From Benincasa hispida (lineage: Eukaryota; Streptophyta; Magnoliopsida; Cucurbitales; Cucurbitaceae), in assembly GCF_009727055.1 (NCBI RefSeq), contig NC_052359.1, positions 9,333,487 to 9,397,486 on the forward strand: DNA of 64,000 bases. The letters run 5' to 3'. How positions within the stretch are numbered: position 1 is the first letter of the stretch; every line of letters starts with the position of its first letter. Below the pieces are notes generated by a model that was given only the letters and a program-made list of their open reading frames with translations, made no database searches and was not told where the DNA came from. A program made the position numbers and the translations under genes. Below are positions 12,701 through 23,680 of the stretch, in pieces.

Positions 12701-15096
12701 ACCCTCTTTAGTAGCTCAGCGTTTGATAAGGGAACAACAGGTTTGGCTTTGGTATTAAGTGGAAAAACTGTTCAATTGGTTGCCATCTACTGTGTCTAAT
12801 TGCAAGTCACTTGCGCATGCAGGATGATGAGTATCTTGCAGCCTTACAAGCTGACAGGGAAAAAGAACTAAAGGCCATGGCAGAAGCTGAAGCTGTTCGT
12901 GAAAAAGAAAGACAAAGAGAGGAAGAATCCCGTCAGAAATTGGATGCTGAGAAGGTAATTCTGGTCATTTCTGTAGCTCTCTTCTGGAGATCCCTTTTCC
13001 CATCCGTTGTAATTAATTCATAGAATATTACATATATATTTGAGAGAAGTTACTTGTGTGTGTGTGTGTGTGTATTATATGTCTGTTTGCTCTCTTGTAC
13101 TCTCAGGGGATTCAGGCTCCACACAGAACATTGTACTCTATTCTGAGTAGTCTCGACAAACATTACATCCCATTACTGATTGTTATAGTTATGAACTTTA
13201 TCTTCTGAGGTATAATAGGACAAACTAGGGTAATGTGTCCATGTGAACATGTAATAGATTTTTACAACACGTTGAACACTGATTGAACAAATTAAATATG
13301 AGTTCGATACTTGTGAAACTTATCTCTAGCAATTGTTAACCACGACAGAGCTATCTATTGATTTCCTCTCAAATAATTGTTTGTCATTTGATACTACTTT
13401 TATAAGATGCTAAAATGATATGTTGGGAAATATACAATAAATTTTAAGAGTAAAAACATCAGACTTATGTTTTCAAAAAAAGAATATATAAATGCACTAG
13501 TACTTTGAAATTTTGTATAGAATGTTAAATGATTAAGGCTTTTATCACTAGAAATAGGTAATTTGTTTCTTCAACCTCTTAGAGCGGTGTTGCGTTGCAT
13601 ATTTCAACACTTCTTTTAGGTGTCTAATATGAAAATATCATAAGGTACTAACAAATTCATAGCGGGAATTTCATTAAAATGCATATAAACTATTTTATAT
13701 ATTACACATTTTTAATAGATGTGTCCTTGTGGTATCCGTCTTCTATCCATGTCCTTGCTTTATTTTATTTTATTTTCTATTAGCGTTTTTGTGGTAACTT
13801 GATAGAAATTAACTGGAGGTTATCATTTTTCTCTATACCAAACTGACGTTGTTGCTCAGTTTCTCATTTATTCAAAGGCTGTTTAATGATCCAAAAATAG
13901 TGTTTGGATAACATAGCATTATTTTAATCCATGGTGGCCACCTACCTAGGATTTTATATCCTACTAGTTTTCTTAACACCCAAATGTGGTAAAATCAAGC
14001 AGGTTGTCTCGTGAGATTAGTTGAGATGCACGTAAGCTGGCTTGAACACTCACGAATATTTATTAAAAAAAAAAAAAAAGATAACATAGCATTGCTGTGA
14101 TGAATATTGATCTTCAAATGAATGTTCCTTTCCGAAACCTTTTGTTTGGGTTGGTTAGGTGTAATTTGTACTGTAATTCCTTTTATAATGGTGAAATATA
14201 TTTTAACTTCCGCAAGATATATTTGGTCCATATATTCCACATTTTTGGAATTTAGGAACAATTAGCAATCTTCTGTTCTAGATGTTCACTCCATGGTTTT
14301 TTAATTAGCAGGAACTCGAAAGATGCTTGGCAGAAATAGAAGCTTCTCTTCCAAGTGAACCAAGAACAGATGATGAGAATGCTGTGACACTATTAGTGCG
14401 CATGCCAGATGGCAGTCGCCGTGGTCGTCGATTTCTCAAAACTGATAAGTTACAGGTGAATTTTATAAAGGTTGTTGACGGTGGATTTGTATTCTATGCC
14501 CCTCTCTTTGCCTTACCAGTTACCGCCTGTGATATGTTTTGTAGTGTCTCATGGACTTCATTGATATTGGTAGAGTTGTCAAGCCTGGCTCCTATAGACT
14601 GGTGAGTACATTCAATATGCTAAGACGAGCAAATATCATGTGTCCTGTTTCTCGGTCAAGTGATTATTTTTGTCTTTCTTCCAAGACTATATAGTAATTC
14701 CGATGCTATGCTAACTAGAGAGTAAGAACAAATTTGGAAGGGGTGTGATTTGTCAATAAACAATCAAAATTTATTTTAAAACCCAACAGAGACATTTGAT
14801 TATTTGATCATTTGCTTGAAGAGTAGACATTTACTTTGTATGAATGAAATACTTACATATCCCAGGTCATGGGAGCTAAAATAGGAAGTTCAAAAGTTAG
14901 ATCAAAGACTAATACAGAATCTAATGATTAAACCTATGGTTAATATTTTGGAGATTTCATCTGATGTATGTATGTATCCATGGAACAGGTGAGGCCATAT
15001 CCTCGAAAAGCGTTCGGAGATGGGGAGGGTTCATTAACGTTGAATGAACTTGGACTTAACAGCAAACAAGAAGTTTTGTATCTGGAGTTGATTTAA
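9765..15096 (+). CDS. PUX8: Plant UBX domain-containing protein 8-like (UBA-UIM-UBX adaptor of CDC48)
   Basis: Eleven exons can be read with GT-AG borders and continuous phase: 9765-9848, 10326-10396, 10550-11132, 11235-11315, 11390-11502, 12221-12422, 12540-12740, 12823-12954, 14312-14455, 14545-14601, 14989-15096. They total 1776 nt, or 591 residues. Residues 1-50 ([19 protein letters not shown]...[14 protein letters not shown]) are a UBA-like ubiquitin-binding domain. Residues 218-231 ([14 protein letters not shown]) are a ubiquitin-interacting motif, and 387-400 ([14 protein letters not shown]) is UIM-like. Residues 446-490 form a charged Glu/Lys/Arg coiled coil. The UBX fold fills about 510-591, with YPRKAF at the loop that usually contacts CDC48/p97. 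In this family such proteins recruit ubiquitylated clients to CDC48. The start is favoured because the UBA begins right after it and a CT-rich leader precedes it. The closest family member appears to be PUX8; PUX9 is the alternative. Confidence 0.9.
11760..11780. repeat. (CA)n microsatellite in intron 5 of the UBX gene
   Basis: About ten CA units inside the 718-bp intron between exons 5 and 6. Likely polymorphic, with no obvious role. Confidence 0.85.
13054..13073. repeat. (TG)n microsatellite in intron 8 of the UBX gene
   Basis: About ten TG units about 100 bp into the 1.36-kb intron between exons 8 and 9, the longest intron of the gene. That intron also has an A15 run at about 14065. Confidence 0.85.
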
Positions 15097-15660
15097 TTGC
15101 AACTGCATCGGTTCTGAACCACGGAAATTTAAATGACATATACATGAAAACTACATCGTCTTCCCTCTCTGTTGGAGCTTTGTTTGTGTGGATGAAACAG
15201 AGATGGCATTTGAAGGTATAAATAATGATCTTTGAAGTGCAAAATATTTGTTGATCCTTGTGCCGTGGAGGTTGTTGCCTGTATGCAGCTTTTCCTGTTA
15301 ATACTATGATTTTAGAAATCATATTGAATTATGTGGCTGCTGCTTTGTACATGACTAGAGTTCAATTCATTTTAGACGCAAACGTTGCATATGTTAGATT
15401 GTTAGCCTAAATCTTTAGATAGCTCCACAAAATGGTTATTTTGGTTCTGATGTTTCCTTGTCATTTTCATCTTTTGGACATTTCAGAGCCTTGATAAATC
15501 AGCTTCTTTCTGGTTTGAAGGACATGATTCAAGCTTTTATATCAAAAGAGCAAATGGAGGATGAAGAGACATACTTTGGAATATGTCGAAAAAGTGTGTG
15601 GGAATTTGAAAAAAGAAGTGGATTTTCAAAAATTGAAAAATAAGGAAAATTATTTATACC
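15097..15660 (+). other. Probable 3' untranslated region of the UBX gene and flank
   Basis: No reading frame with similarity. The first 200-300 bases are less AT-rich than the DNA beyond and are the likely 3' UTR. A 61-codon frame at 15458-15643 has no recognisable features. Confidence 0.4.
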
Positions 15661-15683
15661 ATAGTAAAGTTTTAATCTTTTTA

Positions 15684-15737
15684 TAGACGTTGATAGAAGT
15701 CTATCAATGATAGACGTTGATAGAAGTCTATCATTGA
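15684..15737. repeat. 27-bp tandem duplication with internal hairpins
   Basis: Two head-to-tail units (TAGACGTTGATAGAAGTCTA plus TCAWTGA) at 15684-15710 and 15711-15737. Each contains TAGA..TCTA palindromy. The same GATAGA/TCTATC vocabulary forms the centre of the foldback element at 29538-29720 and appears at 57903-57930 and 63900-63925, so this is probably the core of a decayed MITE. Confidence 0.7.
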
Positions 15738-16049
15738 GCGTTTAGAAGTCGATAGAGGTTGATAGAGTTTATCAATCTTTTAGAAAAAAAATTATATTTT
15801 AAACCAAATCAATTTTGAAAAATTAATAAGTTAATGCTTTTGTGTAATATATATTTTAATTTTTAATAAATTTAGAGGTTCAAGAAGTTTTTTTTAAATC
15901 TTAATTAAAGTAACTTTTAACTCACGTGTTTTTTTATTTATTTGTCAAGACTTAACAATTTTGCACTTTAAAATCATTTAAAGTTGTATTAACCCTTTTT
16001 CTAAAAAAAAAAACAAAACAAAAGAAAGAATTTTTTTATAAAGGTATTT

Positions 16050-16490
16050 AGATTCGGGGTTAGGTTGAAAGATTTTTTAGGTTCAATTTAATTGTTCGAG
16101 TTGTAAATTTTTCAATCCAAATAACTCCTATTACAAAATGAATCAAATTCAACTTAACCATGAAATATTTGGATTGGGTTGGTTTTGGATAATTGGATTA
16201 TTTATTTAAAATTTTGTTCGAAAATGTAAATATATAAAAATATAATTTAATTATTTTTATATATTAAATTAAGATTAACAATTCAATTTCAATCTATATA
16301 TTGAAAATTTTCTTTTTAAAATGCAATGAAACTATTTTTAAAAATTGTTGACGAATAAATTATTCAAAAAATATTAAAATTAAATAAAATTAAAATCAAT
16401 ATATGTATAAATAATTGTGTTATAAGTAATAAAAATTATAATTTAAAGTTAATAATAAATTCGGGTTGGTTTGAGTTGGTATTTGGTTCT
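16050..16490 (-). mobile_element. Truncated hAT-like MITE (GGGTTGGGTTGG family)
   Basis: It aligns with the reverse complement of 53615-54201. Shared phrases include GGTTGAAAGATTTTTT, AATTGTTCGAGTTGTAAATT, ACCATGAAATATTTG and GGGTTGGTTTGAGTTGG. The terminal TAGGGGTG sequences are missing at both ends, so this copy is truncated. Confidence 0.65.
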
Positions 16491-17940
16491 GATGTCCCGA
16501 AAATCCTAATACTTAATGTGATGAGGGAAGAGCAAGGGGAGGGAAGGGTGCAAAAAGAAAAAAGTATTTTTTAAGTGAAAAAGAAGCAATTATAAAGGTT
16601 TAAAAGGTATTTTTAAGTGTACACTCTTATTCTCATGCTATTTAAGTATTTATGATCTAAGTGGAACTTTTCTTTTTGGATAATAATGCTCTCAAATTTT
16701 TAGTGCAACGGAACTAGAGAATTCAAACCTTAGACCTTTTAATCACAACATAAACGATATATCAATCGAAAATACTTTGTCCATAACACTAAATAAATAT
16801 TCAATTCATACATAATGAAATTCTAGTCCATGACATGTCAGGGTAAACCAATTTGAAACTGAACTTTTCAGTTGAATTTCAGACTTGGATTAGTGTCATA
16901 ACTTGTACTTTCTGATGAATGCATTGATTGGATTACAAATAAAGGCTTGGTATCTGATGGAGTTTCAGATTAAAAACAAAAAAACAAAGATTTTAGAGTT
17001 AGAATTCTTGTTGAAATAGGTGATGTTTTGGAGATTAATTTAATTGTCGACTTTGTGCAATAAGTTGGGGTAAATTTGAACATACATATTACCAGTTTAA
17101 TGTTTAATTTGATGAAATAGAAAATTTAAGATAAAAATTTAGGATTTGTTTAATAGAAAATTTGAAGACAATAGATTTAATAAGAACATAATTGTATTTC
17201 AAGTTATCATATACGTGTTTGGTAACAGATTTATAAACTGGATTATAATTTAGATAATTATTGAAAATGTAATTGATATTATGTTTATAAATGATCAAAA
17301 ATTTTGTAGTCGTGCACTAAATATTAGTTAACAATCAATATTATTAGTTTATTTGTAAACATCTTTTATGTTCTTTTTATATGATTATTATTTTATAATA
17401 TTATATAAATTATATAATATATATTTTACTTTTCAAAAAAAGGCATTGAGTTTATAATATAATTTTGTACTTTAAAAATTCAAAATTCAAAATGTGGATA
17501 TAATGAAAACATAAAAGTGTTATTTTCAGAATTTGCACTGTTTGGATACAAAAATCTGAAAACAATTTTCAAAAATAGAATCCGAGTTGTCTACCAAACA
17601 CATTCATTTAACTCAATGAATTTGGGAACATAAAACATAATCTAGATTCTCTATCAACATGTCTTATTAACCCGATCTTATTTCTCAAACAATAAAGAGA
17701 ACAAGATAGATTAATTTAAAGTTAGTAAGAAATTATATACTTAATAAATTTTAGATCTATTTCTTAAGATGATTAATAACAATACTTTATATTTAATAAC
17801 AAAGTATTTCACATACCCAATTCTTCAAAACATTACTTTACAAACTCTATTATCTTTCTAACCTGATTTAACATGAAAACTCACATAAAGAACCCTAAAA
17901 TCAATGGAGTTCAAAAGAAGAAAAAAGAAGAAGAATATGA
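16491..17940. other. AT-rich intergenic DNA between two convergent genes
   Basis: No gene recognised. GTGTTTGGTAAC at about 17215 and TACCAAACAC at about 17592 are inverted and could bound a 390-bp foldback element, but I found no target duplication. The part nearest 17940-18247 is the likely 3' UTR of the minus-strand GRAS gene. Confidence 0.4.
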
Positions 17941-18247
17941 TGAAGTTGTCTGTCTTTATTGAATAAAAGAAGTGGAAGACCTTCAAAAGGAACATCATAG
18001 AAAGAAATTGTAATGAATACTTGCATAAAGAATTAAAGAATTACAACAAATCAAATGTAGACTTTAAAAAATAACAATGCCTATGCTTCTATAGTTTTAA
18101 TACTCAACAAATAAAATCTTGTATCTCCAACAAAAGAATGAAAGAATAATCAATCACCCATTTCTATACTCTCGCTTCTACCCTACAAAGAATTTTCATT
18201 TTTGTATAACAAATTACAATTGAAATCAAAAGAATGGAAAAAATTAA

Positions 18248-20215
18248 TCAAGAAGTTGGATGGTTAAATGAAGATGAACTTCCAGGAACTTCTGCTGGTG
18301 ACCAAGCTGAGACAGTGTAAAGTGGCTGATCTTCCCAAGTTAGACAAAGTGCTTGAGCTGCTCCTTCTTCTTCTTCTTCAATCTTTGTGACATTGAATCC
18401 ATGAGCTGATGAGTACATTTTCAGGAGGAATTGAGTCTGAAGAAGCTCTCGATCGTCGCAAATCCCGATGCATTGCAGGCCTCCTTGCTGCTCCATATCC
18501 TTCTTCCATTTCTTAAATCCAACATGTCTTTCATACCTCTCCCTTCCTTCACATGCTATCATGTTCCTTATCTCCCTCCCAAACATGTCTTCAATTTTCA
18601 ACCGGGCTGAGCTGTCGGGTGGAAGACTAGCGTCGAGGGAATCAAATATGGCGGCGTAATATTTCAGTGTGGCTGCAACTCGAGTCTCCAACCTCGGTTC
18701 GTTGTGCTCAGCGGCTTCTTGTTCAGCCATGACAACAATGCTTGGGTTTGTGCTTCTTATAAGCCCCAAAAAGTCCCTCAATGCTCCTCCATTGCCATCA
18801 TACAATGTCTTGTGCAGTTGGAGAATGCAATTCACTCCTACACTTTCTTGCTCCTTGACATGAAGCATCCATAGCCTCACATCCTCCAATCGGTCCACCA
18901 CGGCATGGAACTCGAATGGCAGCCTCAATGCCTCAGCGAACCCTGCTAGCCTATCTCCTGTTTCGTTCAATTCCTGCTTCGACTCACCGATCCCGGTGAT
19001 TCGCACATGACTTGGAGGGTTTGTTCTAGATGCCAAACTTTGGAACAAGCTTGGCCATTGCAGCCCTTGCTTTATGTCAAAGTCTATGATGTGAACCCTG
19101 TCTTTCCCTTCAAATGCTCTTAGCAACATCTCATTTGCAGTGAAGTGGATGAATTTCGGGATTGGGCTCACCTCGTTTAGAAGCCGTAGCGCTGTCCCGG
19201 TATCATCCTCAATCCGATCATATTCCCTCGGTGTCGTTATGTAAAACACCTGTGGCCAAACTCTGCTCACCCTAACTGCTAAAGCTTCTGTGTAATATGC
19301 AATCAAACGTGTAATTGGTGATGAGCCTTTTGGTGAAGCTTGACTCCCAAGTTTATCTATCAAATGGTTAATCAAACCAATGTTCTTTGATCCAATTGCT
19401 TCTACACATGCCATTAGAAGACTTATCAGCTCAAACCCTTCTTCTTCTTCCCTTTCATTCTCTAAACCAGAACCTTGATGATGATGATATGAAGGATTTC
19501 TTGAGCTTCCATTCCCAATTTCTGGCACTGATGTTGTTGCTGCTGCTGCTGCTGTAACATTCTCTGTTGGTAATCTTCTTCTCAATGCAAATCTCTCACT
19601 TTCTGATGATGAACTCGACCCCGAACCCGAACCAGAGCCTTCATGAGCCTTCACATGGCTGCTTTCTCCATCATTTCCTTCTCCCAAATCGGCGATCTCA
19701 GACAAAAATGGCGACGGTGACGAAATTACTTCACTTCCTGGAAGAAAACAGAGTCCTTCTTCATCCCCATCAGGCTGATGAAACCAGAAACTCCCACCCC
19801 CACCGCCGAATTGGCTCAGAAATAGTCTGTCTCCAGCGTCGTCTCTGCATTCTCTCTTCCTTTTGGCGCTGTTAATGGAAGAATCATCATCATCAAACCC
19901 AACTTGCTCTGCAATTCTCTTCAAGTTCTTACCTTTCCCTTTCCAAAACTCTTGCTTGATCTGCTGGTTGGTGGCGGATAGCGGCGGGAGCCTGATGTTC
20001 TGCTTCTCGACAGAGAGTGCAACCGGGCGGATTGACGGGGATCGGGCGGTGGCAGAGGTGTCTTTAGAACGGGAAAAGCTGCAGGGCAAATCCAATCTCT
20101 GTGTGCTCATTGAAGTGGGCAACTGCAAATGGCAAGCTGGAAATGGCGGCTGTGCTTCACTTCTCAATCGATTCCTTGGCGAGAGCAATGTTGAACTAGA
20201 ACACCCAGCCAACAT
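18248..20215 (-). CDS. SCL28: GRAS transcription regulator, SCARECROW-LIKE 28 type
   Basis: One uninterrupted 655-codon frame, a length normal for this protein. The N-terminus MLAGCSSSTLLSPRNRLRSE is the characteristic start of SCL28. Residues 1-255 are low-complexity (Gly run 137-141, Ser run near 199-203, Ala run near 222-226) and intrinsically disordered. The GRAS domain spans about 262-640: leucine-rich region from 262, the VHIID motif exactly at 374-378 (RVHIIDFDIKQGLQWP), a PFYRE-like segment near 510-560, and the closing SAW at 636-638. In Arabidopsis, SCL28 acts in the G2/M phase, is induced by MYB3R factors and promotes CDK inhibitors of the SIAMESE-RELATED group; rice DLT is its relative. 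Nuclear location is expected. Upstream MSA sites fit this regulation. A leader intron is possible. Open frames on the opposite strand are shadows. Confidence 0.93.
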   Translation of the reverse strand: MLAGCSSSTLLSPRNRLRSEAQPPFPACHLQLPTSMSTQRLDLPCSFSRSKDTSATARSPSIRPVALSVEKQNIRLPPLSATNQQIKQEFWKGKGKNLKRIAEQVGFDDDDSSINSAKRKRECRDDAGDRLFLSQFGGGGGSFWFHQPDGDEEGLCFLPGSEVISSPSPFLSEIADLGEGNDGESSHVKAHEGSGSGSGSSSSSESERFALRRRLPTENVTAAAAATTSVPEIGNGSSRNPSYHHHQGSGLENEREEEEGFELISLLMACVEAIGSKNIGLINHLIDKLGSQASPKGSSPITRLIAYYTEALAVRVSRVWPQVFYITTPREYDRIEDDTGTALRLLNEVSPIPKFIHFTANEMLLRAFEGKDRVHIIDFDIKQGLQWPSLFQSLASRTNPPSHVRITGIGESKQELNETGDRLAGFAEALRLPFEFHAVVDRLEDVRLWMLHVKEQESVGVNCILQLHKTLYDGNGGALRDFLGLIRSTNPSIVVMAEQEAAEHNEPRLETRVAATLKYYAAIFDSLDASLPPDSSARLKIEDMFGREIRNMIACEGRERYERHVGFKKWKKDMEQQGGLQCIGICDDRELLQTQFLLKMYSSAHGFNVTKIEEEEEGAAQALCLTWEDQPLYTVSAWSPAEVPGSSSSFNHPTS

Positions 20216-20585
20216 CCTCTATCTTCTTCCAACTCTTTTGCTTCGTTTTTCTAAAAAAATCAACACACCCCCACAAACCTATTTTTCCTTTTTTTCCCCT
20301 CTGTTTTTCTAAATTCCTTTTAGAGTTTATAAGTCTTTAAAAAAAAAAAAAAATCAATTCCCTTTAAGACCTAAAAAGAATGAAACTACGTGAGTGTGTG
20401 AACAATTCCGAAAAATGATATGGACAAAGAATAAAAAAGAAAAAGAACAACAACAAGAGGAATCCGATGAGAAACAAAGGAAGAATCAAAAGAAACACTG
20501 TGTGTGGCAAAATGTGTGTCCTAAAATTCAATCCCAACCCCAAAAGAAAGAATGAAAGAATGGGAAATAGATTACAAGAAGAATA

Positions 20586-20669
20586 CTGCCTATGAAAAGA
20601 AAATCATCGGATTCCCAAAGTTTCAGAGGAAGTTCATTGGAAAAAACAGAGAGAAGAAGATTTACTTAC
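20586..20669 (-). other. Candidate intron in the 5' leader of the SCL28-like gene
   Basis: On the minus strand a strong donor (GTAAGTAA, from 20669) is followed about 80 bp later by a pyrimidine tract and acceptor (TTTTCATAGGCAG, ending at 20590 or 20586). It lies 370 bp upstream of the ATG. The splice sites are good but there is no transcript evidence; 84 bp is near the lower size limit for plant introns. Confidence 0.35.
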
Positions 20670-20869
20670 AAACTGATGAAGAGAGTTGAAGAACCATACT
20701 CGAGAATTGAAATCGAAGCAAAATCTGAGACTCAGAACAGAGGGTGAAGCCATCACAGCAAAATCGAATCAGAACAAGCAAATCCCCAAAACCCTTCCAC
20801 CAAATTCGCACAACATTCATCCAACAACTGAACAAAACAGAGAAACAACACAAAAACCCACTAAGAACA

Positions 20870-20940
20870 TACACAGAGAGAGAAATATGGGGTTTGGGGT
20901 TTTTTTTCTTTTTTTTTTTTTTCCTTCTCTGTTTTTATGT
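20870..20940 (-). promoter_or_regulatory. Possible core promoter region of the SCL28-like gene
   Basis: Read on the minus strand, a weak TATA-like ATAAAAA (about 20938-20932) precedes a long A tract and then a pyrimidine-rich TTTCTCTCTCTGTG segment at 20885-20871, typical of a plant leader. The start site is not determined. A second TATA-like TATAAAAG at 21416-21409 is an alternative that would lengthen the leader. Confidence 0.3.
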
Positions 20941-21113
20941 TTAATTCAACTTCCATTTACCTGTCTCTGTCTCTGTCAATTTCCCTTGTTGTTGTTCTTT
21001 CTTTCTCTTCTCCTCTTAGTTCTGTGTGACTGATTTGATTTAGCAGCACTGAAACAAAAAACGATGGACCAGAGGGAGAAAAGAGTATTATGGACTGTGG
21101 GGACGATGATGGG

Positions 21114-21343
21114 TGTCCGTTGGATTTGAATCGGACGGTGGAGAAAGAGGGTGTAAGTGACCGTTGGAGTATGTCGGTGGAATATGACCGTTGAAGGAGG
21201 GGGGGGGGAATTTAGGGGGTACGGCTTCACTCTCTGTTTCTTTTTCTTCGTGTGGAAAACGTCACGCTAGACGCACGTGACTTTCTGAATAAATTGTTTT
21301 TATTTTTATTTTTTCATTTCTTTTACGTAGACCGACCGTTGGG
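21114..21343 (-). promoter_or_regulatory. Cluster of MSA (mitosis-specific activator) elements upstream of SCL28
   Basis: Four sites with core CCGTTG on the + strand (AACGG on the gene strand) lie 0.9-1.1 kb upstream of the ATG. TGACCGTTGGA at 21158-21168 is a perfect match to the MSA consensus YCYAACGGYYA read on the gene strand (TCCAACGGTCA). TGACCGTTGAA at 21185-21195, TGTCCGTTGGA at 21114-21124 and CGACCGTTGGG at 21333-21343 each differ at one position. Such sites bind MYB3R-type MYB factors and give G2/M expression. G-box cores CACGTG at about 21275 and 21427 lie nearby. Confidence 0.75.
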
Positions 21344-21590
21344 TTACGTTACAATGACATTTTGCTTTTTCTGATGTGCCTTTGGAAATTTACCGTCGTT
21401 AATTTCCTCTTTTATAACATCCTTTACACGTGGCATAGTTCGGGAGAAAATGCAAAATTTAAATCTAAATAAATTAATGAACTATTTTGTTTTTGTTTTT
21501 TTTTTTTGCTTTTTCTTTTTAAAAATTAATATGGTTGAATTTTTGGTCAAATTTCAAAAACAAAAATAAGTTTTTAATAGCTACTTTTTT

Positions 21591-21886
21591 AGGTCCTGCT
21601 TGGTAATCATTTGGTTTTTTGTTTTTTTTAAAAAAAGTAAGCATATTTTATCAACATTTGTTACTATGATTTGCATCTTTAAGTACAATGTTGAATTCTT
21701 AGCCAAATTCATAACAAAAAACAGAATTCTTCTATAGGTGGTGGAAGAAACTACGACATGTCGTAATCAAGTTTTTTAAATCATTGTTAAAAAGTAGATA
21801 ATCAAGAAAGAAGAAATTTGGTGGTGCAACAATCTATTTGTTTAATTTTGAAAAAAAAAAAAATCAAAAACCAAATACGATCTTAT
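21591..21886. mobile_element. Foldback MITE-like element
   Basis: The left edge (AGGTCCTGCTTGGTAATCAT then TTGGTTTTT) is loosely inverted at the right edge (AAAAACCAAATACGATCT). The interior (AAGTACAATGTTGAATTCTT) is also present in the element at 47168-47531, so both belong to one family. It includes the palindrome ACGACATGTCGT at 21753-21764. Confidence 0.55.
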
Positions 21887-21889
21887 TAT

Positions 21890-22440
21890 TTGGTAAATTT
21901 CGGCTTGCAAGCTGAAAACGTTGATAACAACGTTTGGTAAATATTAGTGTTAAGTTGTTGTGATTAGCAATTATTAAAGTTAGTCATAGTATTTGGTAAA
22001 TAAATATTAAATTATCTTGCTTTAGATATAATAACTAAAATAGACATATTATTAAAATTTTATTTTTTATAATTTGAAATAATGAATTAAAATGGTATAT
22101 GTTGTTTGCTTTAAATTAATTTTTAAATATTAAAGAAAATAATTTTATTCAAGAAAAGTCAATATGATATAATCTTTTTTTTAAAAAAAAAAAAGCGAGA
22201 AAGAAATAAATATATAAAATAAATCATAAATTTAATGGATAAATTTGAAAATTAAAAATTAAAAATGTAACTAAATGTTAAAAGTTAGTAAGAAACTAAT
22301 TGTAGAATAGTTGTGAAATCATCATATTATAAAAATGATTTAACAGATTTAATCTTAAATCTATTTTATCAAATATAAAAGACTCAAATTTTATTATAAT
22401 CACTCCAATCTCATCCAAAAGTAATCAAAACACACCGTGA
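21890..22440. repeat. Dispersed AT-rich repeat, copy 1
   Basis: It matches 62680-63160 in the same orientation through a series of shared phrases: AGATATAATAACTAAAATAG, AATTTTTAAATATTAA, AATAAATATATAAAATA and TAATCTTAAATCTATTTTA. Both copies begin near a TTTGGTAAAT/TTTGATAAAT phrase. No coding capacity; probably a MITE-type element. Confidence 0.6.
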
Positions 22441-23443
22441 TTAGTTTTTCTAAATCCTAAATAGGTTAGATTTAGATATGATTAGTATTAAACTTATTTG
22501 AGTCTATCCAATAAAGTTTTTTAAACAAAAATCGTTTTTTTTCTTCTTTAAAAAAAGTGATACTTATCCCAAATTTAATGGTGAATCTGATGAAGTTAAA
22601 AGTCAGGTATCAAAATGCATTAACTTAGTAAAGTTTGAATTTTTCCTCTAATTTTGTCCTTTTGTTTTGAATTGAAGAGAACAAAATACTCTCACTACTC
22701 ATTTTTATAGATTATTTAATATAAGAACTTGTTGTATTTAAATAAATATTGAGTAGAATATAATATAATCAAATATAATTTTATTAAAATACTACTTACA
22801 TGGTAAAATAAGAATATTTTTTTTAAATGAAGTTTTATAGAATCAAAAAATTACCACACTTCAATGGAGGAGAACAAACGAACATATGACTTACAAGAGA
22901 ATAAAAGCCAATAAAAAAGTTACTAGACCAAATAGGGTAAATTAATATCAACTAATGTATGAGCAGTATGGTTCCAGACCCAATGAACAAATCATAAGTA
23001 AACAGAAATTGATCACCCTTTTATTTCTTTAAAAAATTGATCACTTTTTTTTTTTAATAATAGCGTTAATCTATATTTATTATAATAAAACTATTTGATT
23101 TCCGGAGATAACCATCAAATATCTGATATGATCCATTAAATTGTGTTTGAATTAATAGTTTAAATACATCCAAGAATGACCTAATTATGATCCCAACTAT
23201 TTTTTTAGTTCAATAATTATTGTATAATATTTTAATGCTACGCTCGTGTAGTAGACAATTATGATTATAGATGATTAGTTTGTTAAATTTAAACCCCTTA
23301 ATGTGAGTTTTGATCATTCAATCCCCAAATTTCCCTAAAATAAACTCCTTGAGAAGAATTAGACAAACTATCAGTATGAATGACCTTTAGATTCCACCAA
23401 AAGTGAGTATGACCGTAATCAAATGCCAATTTTAAGTTGTAAA
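22441..23443. other. AT-rich intergenic DNA, no gene seen
   Basis: No sustained open frame and no recognised element. Confidence 0.5.
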
Positions 23444-23680
23444 TGTTAGAGTATTTAGTATTAAAATGTAATAGTTTGACATTATATTATTTCACTAACT
23501 GTTATTTAGTTAGCTTATTGTATATGTAAAAGTTTATTGGGTCTTAGATTTTCTAGTATTTAAGCTAACTTTCATTTCACTTGTAAAAGTTGAGAAACCC
23601 TAATCTAATTCTCCATTGTTTTTCCGTCTCTTTTTATTTTTCTTTATCTCTCTCTAAAATCTTCACATGGTATAGAGCCA
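23444..23680 (+). mobile_element. Short LTR followed by a tRNA-Met primer-binding site
   Basis: A 224-bp segment starts TGTTAGAGTATTTAG and ends CTTCACA at 23667. It is followed at once by TGGTATAGAGCCA, a near match to the usual plant Copia/TRIM primer-binding site TGGTATCAGAGCCA. No second LTR and no coding region were found downstream, so it is the 5' end of a broken LTR element. Confidence 0.7.

Noticed and set aside
15684..15737. Short regular repeats considered as a CRISPR-like array
   Set aside because: There are only two contiguous 27-bp units with no spacers, in plant nuclear DNA.
18468..20312. Several + strand frames opposite the GRAS gene
   Set aside because: They are shadows of the long minus-strand coding region, which has clear GRAS motifs.
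20662..21230. Short frames on both strands upstream of the GRAS gene
   Set aside because: They are leader or promoter sequence rich in pyrimidine runs, with no conserved protein pattern visible.
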